A stretch of 64,000 nucleotides of DNA from Rhynchospora pubera. Taxonomy: Eukaryota; Streptophyta; Magnoliopsida; Poales; Cyperaceae. The notes under the pieces were generated by a model. That model was given only the letters and a program-made list of their open reading frames with translations, was not told the origin of the DNA and searched no databases. Shown here one piece after another: positions 41,492 to 54,370 of this stretch; position 1 is the stretch's first letter, and each line of letters begins with the position of its first letter. The stretch is from the NCBI GenBank assembly GCA_028095005.1, contig CM051462.1, positions 169,455,955 through 169,519,954 on the forward strand, read 5' to 3'. Both the position numbers and the translations under genes were made by a program.

Positions 41492-43606
41492 CTAACTGGT
41501 ATAATTATGAATATGATTAAGCCGACTAAACCAAATAGAATGCAACAGCATATGAAACAAATCGTACTTTTCGGGTTTCATATGCCAAAGAAAATGCCTC
41601 TGTACCCTCTTAACATTCATCGACAAATCCATGTACTGCTTTTGTGAAATACCAACCAAAATCTCCTTCAATTTTGGTATATCCCTCTCCAAAACCACTA
41701 CCGAAAATTCCTGCCAATTGAGGACCTCATTGAAGGGCAGCACAAAATGGTCTGCTATGATAACGGGCACACACCCATTATAAATCGCCTCCACTATCCT
41801 CGGGCTGTTCACCTCATATCCCATGGGGCAAATGCAGTATTTGCTCGATTTCATGTGCTGGGAGTAAGACATTTTTCTAGAAATAGATTTAGGCAATTGG
41901 GCATAGATCCGCATTTCTGGGTCCCTGTTGTTGCCCCAGTGCTGGACCAAAATGGGCCTGACCCGGCCGTGCATTTGACCTGCAAAGAAGGCGAGGATGG
42001 TTCGTTGAGAGACAGGCTTCCCTCCTACATCCCTCTGTGGTCGTTTTGGGAATTTTATGAAGGTTTCAGGGAGGGAGACATCTTTTCCTTGGATGAAGAC
42101 CCCTTCTGATGTGTCAGCATTGCATAGAGCTTTTATTGTGTTTTTTCTTAGTTCTTCATGTAGCTTAGTTGTGTAAGGTCCCTGAAATTTAACCATTTCA
42201 TTAAACATTAATATTCCAAAAGTCATGGCAAACAGCAACCAAAGCCCAATATGCTAAATCACGTCCAAAAGATGTTAAGGAATTGCAAAAACCAGCATTT
42301 CAATTGCAAAATTTGGGCAACCAAGTACCCTGGACACCATATGCTCAAACGAAATCCGAATAATTAAAAAAAGAAAGAAAAGAATTACCCAGTCATGACA
42401 AGCTACAAAGAAATGGTCAGCTCCTCTTGTGCGGTTCCAAAAGGGATACTTAGCTGAAAGCATCTCCACATAACCTTTCACAAAATTTGAGAGGGGCAGT
42501 ATTGTGTGTGACCCAGGTACATACAAAGCATATTCCAACCGGCGTGAGCTGTACGGCAGATAGAAGAGGTGTGCGCGGGTGGGGTCGTTTGTGGTGTACT
42601 GTTTATTGGCCTCTAGCAATTTCATGAACCACCCTTCTGATGCATATATGCCTTTAAGTTCGGGAGTGTGAAAAATGGGTTTGTCCCCCTCTTGATATAT
42701 GTAAACTTTCAAGGTCTTCTCCATAAGTTGATAACTCCTATAAAAGAATAAGAAAGTTTCTCAAGTTGTTGAATGTATGTTCTTTCTCTTTTGAGCTGTT
42801 GCGACTAAACTTTTGTGTAAAAACAGAAGAAAAGAAGGTGCAGACAAGAAATATTTCCATCCATGACCATGATATATATAGCAAGAATTGGCTGACCTCT
42901 TAAAAATGGATAAATTTCTGAAAAGAGGGGCATATAAATGGGGATGATAAGATACAAGTGGAGCTGCCTCAACTTGTCTCTTTGCTAATAGAAGCTCTTG
43001 ATCAGCTGGTGATGGCCAAAGGGGCGCCTATTAAGAAAAAGGTGTAATTACAAAATGCAAAAGTGCAAATTCCAAAATATGGCATTTCAGAAAGGAGTGA
43101 AGAAGAAAAAAATGTACCTGTGGTTGAAAAGATTGAATGTGCGAAACAAGGGTGTCCGTGTCCGTGTCTGTGTGTGTCGGTGATTGAGTTGAATCCAAAT
43201 CATCATCATCGTCAGCATCAAAATTGGCGGATGGAGAAGGACAAGGGGAAGGAGCAGTAGAATAATTTTGGGTTTGAGTCATCCAGTTAATGTTAATGTT
43301 GGGTACTGGAGAGAAAGGTGGAGAGGATAGAGGTGAAGAATTAGGAGTAATGAGGAGGAATGGAGGCATCCAGTCCCAGTGAGTCAGGAGGAGGAGGAGG
43401 ACCCCTGTGGCTGACGCCAGCACAACGGCGGCGATGAGGCGGTGGCGGTGGTGGTGGTGGAGCAACTTCAACTTCATCTTCCTCTTCATCTTCTTCTTCT
43501 TCTTAGACTTGAGAGAGTTAGGTCTTGCCTTCGAGTAAGTGAGCGAATTCAAAATAACGGTACGGTGCGGTGCGAGCGGCGCGGCGTGCAAAAGACTTAA
43601 GACCAT
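41492..43606 (-). CDS. GT47 exostosin-family glycosyltransferase
   Basis: Four exons on the minus strand (43606-43118, 43027-42897, 42737-42389, 42181-41492) join in frame at GT-AG borders to 552 residues. It is a type II Golgi protein: a short basic cytosolic tail (SKKKKKMKRKMKLK), one membrane span at about 57-74 (LIAAVVLASATGVLLLLL), then a Ser/Pro/Asp-rich stem with a (TD)n tract. The lumenal domain has family landmarks MEKTLKVYIYQEGDKPIFH, IYASEGWFMKLLE, ACHDWGPYTT, ALCNAD, KDVSLPET, and the donor-site motif SPRIVEAIYNGCVPVI (about 449-464). Such enzymes are predicted plant cell-wall xylan/pectin/xyloglucan transferases of the At5g03795/At3g07620 type; the substrate of this one is unknown. 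A second in-frame Met at residue 40 precedes the membrane span and could be the true start. Confidence 0.9.
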
Positions 43607-43637
43607 GCATTATATTTCTCTATATTACTGTTACTAA

Positions 43638-43805
43638 GGGGCCGTTTGGATCCCATGGGGATTTTGAGGAATTTCATCTTCCTACCATAAATTTATTATA
43701 AACAATCCAAACTCTTCACAAAATTACACACTTTCCAATAAATTTATTCCTAAGAATTGCAACTTCCCTAAATTCCCCAACTTCCTAAGCGATCCAAACG
43801 GCCCC
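43638..43805. mobile_element. Tourist-like MITE, copy A
   Basis: 168 bp with terminal inverted repeats GGGGCCGTTTGGAT / ATCCAAACGGCCCC and a TAA target duplication (43635-43637, 43806-43808), the PIF/Harbinger pattern. It sits just upstream of the GT47 gene start. It shares an inner phrase CAAACTCTTCACAAAATTAC with copies at 55148 and 60707. Confidence 0.88.
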
Positions 43806-43808
43806 TAA

Positions 43809-44185
43809 CTCTAGATCTAGTCACTACTTGTAAGTTGTAAGTAACTGAACCATTATATTATAATAATTAAATTATATGCGGACTGTGCCCCTCCAGCCCA
43901 GCCCAGCCCAATCCACTCCTCTTAATATTATTCCATTATTTACTTCCACCTTTTCGCCGGAAATTGATTACTACCATCTGCCATTGTTCGAAGCGCTTCC
44001 CTCTTCTCACCCAGCGAAGCTAAGCACACCCCTCTCCCTAACGAAGTGATCCCTCTTCTCACCCAGCGAAGCGCTCCCCTCTCCTCACCCGGGTACGCTC
44101 CCTCTCCCATCTATGCACTCTTTTGTCTCTATCCCTTCTTTTTATGCATCTCTCTCCCTTCCTCCTCCCTTCTTTCTGTTCGTCA
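43809..44185. other. Intergenic DNA with a short direct duplication
   Basis: CCTCTTCTCACCCAGCGAAG occurs at about 44000 and 44052. No gene seen. Confidence 0.5.
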
Positions 44186-44189
44186 GACT

Positions 44190-44800
44190 TTGTTCACTTT
44201 GTTTATTGCATCTGTTCAATTTTTTATTTTAAGTGTTCATTTTGTTTTGTTGTACATCAAACTTTTGTGTTTATTTTATACGTCTCACTTTGTTGGTGTA
44301 GATGTTCACTTTGTTTATTCATACGTTCAATTTGTTACTTTTATGTGTTCAATTTGTTTCGTTGTGCGTGAGACTTTTGTGTTTATTTTATACATCTCAC
44401 TTTATTGGTGTAGATGTTCACTTTGTTTTTGTTACTTTTATATGTTCAATTTGTTTTGCTGTGCGTCAGACTTCTGTGTTTATTTTATGTCTCACTTTGT
44501 TGGTGTATATGTTCACTTTGTTCATTCATATGTTCAATTTGTTACTTTTATGTGTTTAATTTGTTTTATTGTGCGTCTGACTAATCTGTTTATTTTGTCT
44601 CATTTTGTTGGTGTATATGTTCACTTTGTTCATTCCTATGTTCAATTTGTTACTTTTATGTGTTCAATTTGTTTTGTTGTGCATCAAACTTCTATGTTTA
44701 TTTTATATGTCTTACTTTGTTGGTGTATATGTTCATTTTGTTTATTCATATGTTCAATTTGTTACTTTTATATGTTCAATTTGTTTTACATTCTCACTAT
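44190..44800. repeat. About 110-bp tandem repeat, five to six units
   Basis: The word TGTTCACTTTGTT recurs at about 44304, 44416, 44511, 44619 and 44731, each followed by TTCAATTTGTTACTTTTAT. Unit length varies from 95 to 112 bp through small deletions. The 252-codon frame across the array (44046-44804) is hydrophobic only because the DNA is T-rich and periodic; I do not regard it as a gene. Confidence 0.85.
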
Positions 44801-45480
44801 TTGATGGAAATGAATCATTGATGAAGGAGGCAGAGGGAAGAAGACAAAAAAGAGAAGGGAAGGCGTGGAGGTAGGAGGAGAGTGAAGAGGGACAGAGGGT
44901 AGTGTGGCAGAGGAGGGAAGGGAGGAGGCGGAGAAGATGAACACCCTAGGAAAGAAGAGAGGAGAGGAGGAAAAGAGAGTGCACGTGAGAGGACAGAGCG
45001 GAAGGAGAATGCGCGTGAGAGAAGAGAGCGGAAATCTAATTTTTAGTTCAGCCATGATAGCGATGGTATTTTGAGCGATGGTGGTTATAATTTCTGCTTT
45101 TCGCCTATTCCTATATCATCATCTATCAATGAATGCACACTTTCAACCTCTTCCTCTATGCATCAGCATCACTCATTCTTTCATTCATTATCTTTCTTAC
45201 ATATATTCTTAACACCTACAAACAAACTAATACTACATCTATATTACCTTAATTAATTACCACACGTATCATATAAATTCAATTATTTATTCATTTTCGT
45301 CAATTCAATATTACAATGTTCTATGCCCTTCCTCCAACTTTTTTAATTAAATCATATTACTTTCAAATTGAATTAATCAACCACACTCCTCTTCTCTTCT
45401 ACTCCATTGTTCTAATTAATTCTCAAACCTAACTTACATGTATCAATTCTTTGTCTAATTCATCAATTCACTAATTCAAT
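44801..45480. other. Intergenic DNA: GA-rich tract then AT-rich tract
   Basis: 44820-45030 is strongly purine-rich on the plus strand, with a GTGAGAGRASAGAGCGGA phrase repeated at about 44984 and 45013. 45100-45480 is AT-rich. No gene seen. Confidence 0.5.
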
Positions 45481-45498
45481 CCCTTAGTTCAATCTTAA

Positions 45499-47659
45499 TC
45501 AATTGTAAGCATCAAGGCACCAACAGTAGTAGTCAGACCCCGACAGGTCCAGCAGAGCCTCAGCCGTCATCCTCTCCAGCTCTCTCTGACGCCATGCTGG
45601 ATAGTTATTGCGCATCGGGCCATCGCCACACCCACATGCATAGTCTCTCGGGTGACCTGGGTGTCGCATCCTCATGTAAAGCCGCAATGCCGCCACACAA
45701 TCCTCGTATGGATCCTGCATCCCATTCTGGATATCATACCTACATACACATACATACCCATCCATCCAGTTATATATAATCTTATCTTTTATTATTATTA
45801 TTATTATTTTAAATGTTACATGTACATTATACAGAATCGCAAAAATTGAATTGAAAGGTAGATAAGAGAGATGGTTATCTATGTACCCTAGATAGGCTTG
45901 AGTGAGGTACTTGAGGGAGTTGCTGAGCTTGCTGGTTTTCATCAATGGAGGGTAGTTTGCAATGTCCCTGCAATAGTGCAATCAAATATAAAAATCCTCC
46001 TTTTACATCGCTACTTCATTCATTTATATATGAAGTACCTGATAAGAAAGGAAGGGTACTCGACGCCGAGGCATTTGAGGTCGTGGTCGATGCCATGGCC
46101 TGTAAGGATGCGGGCCTTGCTGCCCTTGGACCGAATCTTCCATATCGGCTCTCCATTGCATAAGATGTCCTGGATCCGCCTCTGCACTTGCTTCAGTGGC
46201 ACCGCATCCCTCAGGTGCTCTGGCCTTATCCCTGTGCTCTCATACCTGTGCCAAAACATACATTTCTTTTCGTTTTCTTTCAACAATAAAGATCCAATTA
46301 AAGAGCATGCATGGCCATAAGTAGTAATTGCACCTGTAATTAGCGACCGGAACTTGTGGTTTGATGTAAGCATGATATATTATATTTTCATCCTCTCCGA
46401 CAAGGCAAACACGTGCGCAAAGGTCGAGTGAGCCATCGCTCCCGCCTCCTACCATCTTACAAACCAATGCAACCACGCGTGACCCACTCATTTGACCATT
46501 GTCAATGCATGACCCTGCTTGTATATTCATCCTTGACATTCTTGAGATTAGACCCTGTTAATCCATCAGACATGTATATATATACTATTACCTATTAATT
46601 AAATATTGATTGAAATTGCTTATTAATTGATAGCAGGACATAAATTGTTAATTAATTCCTAGTTAAGTTGTTTTCTTACTAGCATAGGGAAAAAATTTAC
46701 GAATACACTAAAATGGAAGAGGAAGGCATTTTTACGTCATTATTCATGGCTGTAAATAGAAGTAACATACATACTGATTCTTTCCAAAATACTGGTAAAA
46801 TAGAGGAAAGGTTTTTAGAGTAATTTTCAGGTTAGGTCTTCTGCATTGTTCATGAGGATATGCATGTACTGGCATCCTCCATCTTCTGGTGAACCAGAAA
46901 AATAAGTGACAACTATCACAAAATTGAATGATTTTAGGAGGAAGAAGAACTCACTGTCATGGTACCAGAAAATTGGCATGTTGCCCGATGAGAGCGGACA
47001 GCACTTGAGCTATCAAATATTTTTAAGCACAAGTTACATCCGCGAATGCTGAACACACGTGCACATTCAACTTTCGGCAGTGGTCCTAGAGTTAATTAAG
47101 AAAGATGAGGTGATTTTGATAGGCAATATATGCAAAATAATTAGTTCATTAAAATTTTAGCTTTGAAGCTTGCTCAGATAGGGTATTAGAATGTTGGTAA
47201 CTACTGCCAAAGAAGTAAAAGGAAGAAAAGAGAGAAAAAGAAAGATAGGAATGCGGAAGAAATCAGGGTTGTTGCACTATATCTGGAAGTTAATTTTTGG
47301 CTTGGGAATCAGAAACAATGTAGATAGGCGTATATGTACCTATGAGGTGCTCCCTAAGTGACTCGTAAGATCTGCATTGCTTTTGACAGACACCACATTT
47401 AGGTTCGTGCACTGAGTGATACGAAACCCTCATGTGCTCTATCAGATGCTCCACCTTGTTGTATTGCCGATAGCAAGCTGCGCACTTGTTCCTGAATATA
47501 TGTTTATGTGAACAAATCAAACATTAATTAAATATGATTGGCATGATTTGACAGTATATGATCTCCTTTGATGTAATGGAGTTTGTTCAATACATTCGTA
47601 TATATACTGGTATAATCTAGAGAGAGAGAGAGAGAGAACCTATGAGTCTCTGAATCCAT
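45499..47659 (-). CDS. Zinc-finger RNA exonuclease 4-like protein, active site altered
   Basis: Seven minus-strand exons (47659-47640, 47491-47340, 47085-46955, 46554-46334, 46245-46039, 45967-45887, 45739-45499) join in frame to 350 residues. Residues 10-94 hold three zinc-finger-like units (Cys10/13-His26/32; Cys39/42-His55-Cys65; Cys74/77-His90-Cys94). From about 126 follows a DnaQ-like 3'-5' exonuclease fold of the plant REXO4/ISG20-like group: MVGGGSDGSLDLCARVCLV, TGIRPEHLRDAVPLKQVQ, GHGIDHDLKCL, SNSLKYLTQAYLGYDIQ, DPYEDCVAALRLY. The DEDDh motif I, normally a D-x-E within ALDCEMVG, reads ALVCKMVG (Val132, Lys134), and the motif III His position is Gln. Activity is therefore doubtful; an RNA-binding or regulatory role is possible. 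The start at 47659 fits the TATA box about 100 bp upstream. Confidence 0.88.
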
Positions 47660-47759
47660 TGTGTAACTAATGTGGTGTTTACTGCAAGGTGCAAGAGGGT
47701 AAAGAAGGTTGCAAAAGCTTTGGTTGTGATTTGTGAAACGAAATGAAAGAGTCCGGGGA

Positions 47760-47767
47760 TATTTATA
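47760..47767 (-). promoter_or_regulatory. TATA box of the exonuclease-like gene
   Basis: The minus strand reads TATAAATA, about 100 bp upstream of the ATG at 47659. An in-frame upstream Met at 47773 would overlap the TATA box and is therefore rejected as start. Confidence 0.7.
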
Positions 47768-47769
47768 CA

Positions 47770-49995
47770 CCAAGCTGATGGTAAGGAGCTAGCTATTGGG
47801 ATAAAAAAAAAAAGGTATGGCCATATCTTTACCGTATGTGGCCAAAAGTATGGAGATTTCATTTGGTTAAAATTAACCATACCTTCAAATCAGCTGTTAA
47901 TTAATTAGTTAAGAATCAAACCGCATTGCAGTTATCTTATATAACAAGTTCAGCTTAATTATCAAGTTGTTAATTAGCACCTTTAAATAATTTGTGTTGT
48001 TGTTAATTCATTCGCTTATCATCGTTTATCCATAGATCCATGCGCCTGAGAATGATCAAATCAATATTGAGTTCACATGTAAAGATGTTTGCATTACTTA
48101 GTTGTAGATTGCATGCTCAGTCTACGCAAAGCAACTGTCTTAACTTACTCTGGCAGAGAATTAATATTGTCCCGTTGGCCAGAGCATTGCATGTGTTTTC
48201 CCACTCAAATAGTGAAAAACCATGAATGAATGAATGAGATTCTATAAGATTAAGACTGAAAGAGAAAGAGAGATATGAAAGAGAGAGAATTTTGACCAAT
48301 CCGTTTTCTCTAGCTCGTATATATGTATGTTGATAGCGGCTTCAACGTGGCAGTTAACATCCATTTGTTTAGTAATCTAACCAGACAATTACACAGACAT
48401 GAACATAAAAAAAAACCCAAATATTAAGCTAACTTAGTGACAAAATCTATCGATTTGTAAGAGGCAGAAGGTGTTCAAATTGGTAACTCGATCTACTCTC
48501 TTACCCAATATGACCAATTAAGTATTAGGATCATCCATTAAAAAAGTAGTATGATCCTGATTTAGTGATAAAATATGGAATCAATAAGACTGCATTAAAT
48601 TAATAACTATGTCTATAATATCATCCTATGAGTTTTCATCTTTATTATACATTGACTGTTTTATTGCCGCCTTTTTCGACTTTTTTTTTTTATTTATCCT
48701 GTGTTCGACTCAGGGATGATGAGAATTGACAACATATTTTTTATGAGAGAGAGAGAGAGAGTATTCTCATCTCAAACATACTTGAAGGATCTATAGCTTT
48801 TGACTAACTTTGACTCGTCGATTTTGGTGTGGGCCCACAGTAGATTCTAAATTCATTGGGAGTCATCGGGTCGGGTCACCCAATTACCCAAACAAAAGCA
48901 AACCCAATTCTTTGGTTCTTTGATTGCTGCTCAATTAAAAGCAGAGCCTGAAAACAAATTTTGTGAGGGGCCAATCGACAATCGTGGCTTTTCTTCAAAA
49001 ATCAAGGATTTATAACAGGGTTGAATCCCATTTCTAAACTGGGATCCGCATGGAAAAGGGTTGCATCCGGTCAAAAAGACACCAAGGAAAAGGGAAAGGG
49101 CAAAAAAATAAAAGAAAAAAAAGGTTCGAAAAGTTTTAGGATTCGGCATATCAATACCACAGCCCATGAAGAGCATCCCTATCCCTTCCATTTCCATGTC
49201 AATTGTCAAACATCCAACCCAAACGAAATCCACACACGGACACACCACAACACAAAAACACAAAGCTTAAAGGAAGCACGACCAATCATACTTTCAGCTT
49301 TTGTACCAAAAGAGATGCATGTTTGACCTTGGATATCCTACCAAATATTTTCTGTTCCATTCCCATGATTTCCTTCATTTCGCTTATAACAATAATAATT
49401 TCCATAAAAACATTCCATCACCATAATATTTCTATAGCAATAATTTCATAAAATGATTTAGTAAAAAAGCAATAATGCCTTGTGGATTATAGAGACAAAA
49501 CTGTAAAGTCTTCATGGTTTAGCTGGTTTCAGAGTCATGTGTTACCACTTACCAGGCCTGTTCACGGTCAACACAACCTCTCATACATGTGTATATATAA
49601 ATGCTCCTTCTATGCCACACCTGGTGCAACCAGGGTTCACTCACAGTTTCACTGCCAAATGAGACTAACACAGGATAAATAAAAAACAAACAAACTCTTT
49701 TATCTCAGAAACTTTAATACACCTATACAGGTTTAAGAAGCCAATACAAATCCTTCCAAAATAAAGTTTACTAGATTATCATACTTAATGTCAATAGTTA
49801 CAAAAGATAAAATACATCACTACTATCCATCTCTATAACACAAAACTCTTTAAATACTGAGAAAAATATGACGAGCAGATTTGTCATTTCAACCTTTTCT
49901 TTTATGTTCTCAGGGGCAGTGAGTGTGTGGGTAAAACTAACTCAATATTCTTGAGAAAAAAAAGGAAGCAGGCCAACTTAAATAAATACCCATAA
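47770..49995. other. Intergenic region, no gene recognised
   Basis: AT-rich DNA with a (GA)n tract at about 48746-48760. The frames at 48931-49326 on both strands overlap each other, resemble no family I know, and one is rich in Phe and Lys runs. Confidence 0.55.
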
Positions 49996-50003
49996 AAGAG
50001 GTA

Positions 50004-53000
50004 TCACTGAGGGAGATGAAGGCGGTTAAAAAGCACAAGGAAACTCTGATCTGGTATGATGTATAGAAAACCAAGCTCTGCACCTTTAATGGGGCCCATT
50101 CCCTGAAGAAAGAAAACATAATGTATGAAATCATTCTGCATTTGTCTTTTTCCTCTGTATCATTTTAATACGGTGGTTTATCTAAGAAACTCTCTCGCAT
50201 CAGTCACAGTATGGGAAAAGTTTATTTATGTATATTACAAACCTTGCCATTGAGCTCTAGAAGTTCGCCTTGAACCCATTGCGGGTCTTTAAATCCTGGC
50301 TGAGCTGTTCTTCCTTGCCCACTATAAAATGATGTCTGTAAGATTTATAAAATAAATTCATAAACAAATATCAGCATATGGTTTAAGGCTTTAAGCTACA
50401 TAACATGTTAAATAAACAAGAAACCAAAAAGAAAATAAATAAAATAGGGAGAAGCAAGTTACCACTCCAAGCCCTTCAGGGAACATGCCATTATTTGACC
50501 CCCTGTTTCCTTTCCCTATTTTAGCTCGAAATGTGACCTATCCAAGTAAAAAACAAGTTTCAGTTAAAAATATATCAATATGCAAGGTGCAAAAGTGAAA
50601 AGCACATAACTCTCTGCACATTTTTCATATTTACCTCGCCAGCTGGGACGTTTAAATCTCCAGTTAACTTAACGGCTTCGACATACTCAAAAAATTCTAG
50701 ACCTGAGGATACCTCATCAGACCCACCCCAGTGACCATATTTTCGCCTCAACTGGACCACCTCTGGACCATGTGGACCATATGACCCAACGTATAGACCT
50801 ACAAATGCAAACCAAAGTAATTTAAATATCATGTCACCTCTGGACCATGTTGATTAATGCAAAGAAAGCTCTAAAATGAACAAATGTTCTGGAAAATTCT
50901 GCCCACTAAAAGATATAATAAAAAAAATAATAATAATAATGAAATGGGGCATGTTAGAAAAAAGAAAATAAATTGCAGAAGTTAGAACTAGAAAAATATA
51001 AGTACCAGTGAAGGGGTCTAGGCTGTCAGTATCAGCAGATATGCGATTGAAAATGGTATCCTCTGAGAGCATGTTTGAAATTCGATGTTCAATTTCGCTA
51101 GATGCGAAATTTAGCAAGTCTTGTATGCCTTTAGCCTGTTCATATTTTAGCCACAAACCTCTGATCAGCTGATATGTTGGTTCCATTCCATTATTAATCA
51201 ACATAAAGATTCATATGTTTAAAAGATTAAATTCTGGCCGTGAACTTTCATGCTTTGTTCGATTGGAACCATCAAAATTATATCATTGCTGGATCTCACT
51301 AATACCAGTCGGCATTCTCAACTACCACCACATCAGCATGGTTTATCCCTGAACTGACCAAGGCCTCAGAACAGAAACCAAAGGTTGGGACCTAAGTGAA
51401 CTAAGAGGATTTCATAACCTTTCAGGGGATCAACGGTGCAAAGCACATCATTTAAGGAACATTTCTAGGCTCCTCTCTTAAGAGAAGGCTGATAACACAT
51501 GCAATCAGCAAAAAAGCACAATTGTGCATGGAAGCACATTTCAATAAATATTGAATGCTCTAGCTATGAATTTATATGGAAGAATAAAAACCAAAAAGAT
51601 ACTCTTTTTCCAAAATTGAATGAATATGACAAATATGCACATCCCATTTTAAAAGTAGTCTCTCAGTACCTTTCTACCCTTTTGGCGGCTCTTACTAGCA
51701 CCCAAAAATGCTTTTGCCATATCAGATGACTTCAAACTCAATTCAGAGGAGACTTGAGTAACTACATCCACAAAATCCATACTTCCCTTTGGGCCTTTTC
51801 TAGGGATGTGTAGCACAAAAGAATCCTTCTCCATGGACCTGATCTCTGCTGGCACCCTCCTGTAGAGAAGGTTAGTAGGTCAGTTCCATAATGCGCTATG
51901 ATACCAACAATCTATTAACGATTAAAATCACCCATATAATATATATTGTATGGTGCAACAATGTACAGCTACATAAAAATAGATATTGCTTAAGTATCAG
52001 GGATATTCTTTTGAATTCAGGAAACACGAGAAGAGAAAAACCAAGCACAAATTGAGGACATGTTCCTTCTTAACTGGTGGGTGTGCTGAGGAATTTACCT
52101 ATAATTATCATTTGAAACGTCTTCCCTATTGTGCAGCACTCCCCCAATAAATAACTTTAGTTTATCATTATCTTTATCCAGGTCGGATCGAATTTCATTC
52201 GTATCCTGATTCAAGTCCCCGATTTCATCCCCAGAATCCTCCCCTGTTTCATTTTCTTCATCATCCTCTTCTTGTCCTTCCATTTCTTCTTCTACTTCAT
52301 CATCATCGTAATCATCTCTATCATTGTCTTCTTCTTCTTCTTCTATTAATTGCTGAACTGAGTCCATGTCAAGTTTTACTTCCTCAGACACGCTATCACT
52401 CAGCACTTGCACGTTAAAAGATGAAATTCTCTCCTTCAAGAAACCAACAAGCTTTTTTATTGCCTCTTCCGGCTTCTCTGAAATGTTGCTATCTTGAGGG
52501 GCGGTGTCATCATCTTTTTCAGTAGAAGAATCATCACCACTCCCTAGTTTGCTTGATGACTTTTGGGTGCTTGGCTCAGATACTCTAGTCGATTGCAATG
52601 AGACTACCTGTCTAAAATTTAAAATACTAAGGTTTTTGCATAAGTAAACCTAGAAGTATGAAGTGCTTGAGAAAGTACAAGTGGCATCCTTTTCTTTGGT
52701 AGAAACCCTGGTTCGTTTCAATGATACATATGGAGAGATCGAAATGCAAAGTGAGGTACTGTCTTTGTTCTTTGTAACTTGAACCAATACTGCTTATAAT
52801 ATCCTACTAAGATGACTGAAAAAGAAGGCATACCTTCATGGTGAATTTTCCATTATCATCTCGGAGAAGAAATATTTCAAACAAAGGTGTCCCAGAGGAT
52901 TTGACAAGCAACTGCCTGGTAATTAGTAGACAAATTTGTAAGTTGCAGTGGCTATTAAGTTGCAGAAGGGTGAAAATGAGAAAAATGAAGGGAAATAATA

Positions 53001-53987
53001 GAAAAACCTGGGGCTGTAGCTTGTGGCAACGTATCTGCCAACTTGAGGGGTTATTCGCACTATTCTACCAAAAGAGACAGTTAAATTCTTAGCATGGCCG
53101 ACCCACCAGCCTATCTGATAATAAATTGTTGAGAGAAATGAAAAGATTAAGGCAAGAGAAAGTGAGTTGTTAAGCAGTTGTCTAAAATTTGAAAGTGAGT
53201 TGATCCCTTGAAGTGAAATATTGATACTTACAAGTCCAGTCCCTGCAAGGCGACTCAACTTGGAGGCATCATGGTAGCGTTGCTCTTCTATGGCATTCTG
53301 GATAGAAGGACATAAAAGGATTGTTAGTTGTTAGAGACAGAATGAAATTATGAAAGGAGAGAGAGAGAGAGAGATGGTATACATTCAAGTCAGAGATGAC
53401 TTGAGCTACAACATCTTTTAATGTGGCCTGAGCAATGGATTTTTTCAAGTTTGCAGCTTCAATGAAATCTTCGTTCTCTATAGCTTCTTCGAGTTGGAAC
53501 TAATATGATGAATAAAGAAAAGAAAAAATGAGGTGTTGAAAAAGTGAAATTAATGAATGTTATTGTAAGAATGGGGCATCCCTTTTAAATTGGATTGAAT
53601 TGGGTAACTGGGTCCCTTAAAATGTAATTGAATTGAATGAAATAATTGAAGGCAGGCGCAGGGTAATGAGAAGAGAAAGACATATGATATGGTTGATACC
53701 TTGAGAAGAGAAAGGAAGGTCTCGGCCTGATCAATCTCCGAGAAATGGCGATTCCACGTGGCCCAGTCCCAATCAGTATCAGCGCGAGAAGAAGAAGAAG
53801 AAGAAGAAGGAGTAGAGCTGCTGCTGCATCTGCATCTGCTGGTGCTCTGACAAGTGGGAACTGAGGTTAGGAGAGGCAGCGGCGGGGCCTGCTGTCGGAG
53901 AAGCGGGGAAGAAGGCAGGGAGGGGCGGCGGAGCCACCTCGGCGGATGAAGCGGCGGCGGCGGCGACCATCCGACGGCGGCGTGCAT
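50004..53987 (-). CDS. EX2: EXECUTER protein, chloroplastic (EX2-like)
   Basis: Twelve minus-strand exons (53987-53700, 53499-53383, 53297-53232, 53114-53008, 52915-52834, 52607-52099, 51859-51670, 51135-51006, 50798-50635, 50537-50463, 50335-50243, 50102-50004) join in frame to 639 residues, close to the known EX2 length. The first about 65 residues are Ser/Pro/Arg-rich, a chloroplast transit peptide. Then come WDWATWNRHFSEID, a UVR-like helix pair (LEEAIENEDFIEAANLKKSI, exon 2), GWWVGHAKN, GRIVRITPQVGRYVATSYSP and GTPLFEIFLL. Exon 6 encodes an acidic linker. The C-terminal DUF3506/SOS region has GLYVGSYGPHGPEVVQLRRK, FYSGQGRTAQPGFKDPQWVQG and a terminal LYIIPDQSFLVLFNRL. EXECUTER proteins act in thylakoid-associated singlet-oxygen retrograde signalling. 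EX2 rather than EX1 is inferred from length and wording; the reading of each exon is phase-consistent. Confidence 0.93.
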
Positions 53988-54011
53988 CGGCGGAGAGGTA
54001 ATTGGTAATTG

Positions 54012-54043
54012 GTGGAGATGGAGATGGAGATGGAGATGGAGAT
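54012..54043. repeat. (GGAGAT)n hexanucleotide repeat upstream of EX2
   Basis: About five units of GGAGAT just upstream of the EX2 start codon, in the probable 5' leader. Confidence 0.85.
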
Positions 54044-54370
54044 GACTAATTGCTAGAGATGTCTAAATGAGATGAGGTTTGTTGGCTACTTCGTTTTGTT
54101 TTTCGATGATTTTATTTTATCTGATTTGTTGTGGCGCCTCTTATGTAAATATGTAATAGCATTTCGCTGATCAAACTGTCCCACCCCATTCCCTATTTGG
54201 CTATTTCACTATTTCCATCGCATCGTATTGCCGCATTAAATTCATTAAATTAAATTAATGCCTTCTCTATGCTCTTCAACAAAGTGAAGACTGAAGAGTG
54301 GCGGGCGCTCCCAGCTTATCTCCACCAAAAAAAAATTAATGCCTTCTTCCTATTCGTATTTCGTAACGAC

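Noticed and set aside
44046..44804. 252-codon hydrophobic frame as a membrane protein gene
   Set aside because: It consists of the T-rich 110-bp tandem repeat; three overlapping frames of similar kind exist, as expected of periodic DNA.
48931..49326. Opposite-strand frames of about 100 codons
   Set aside because: They overlap on opposite strands, have no recognisable domain and no splice-consistent partners.
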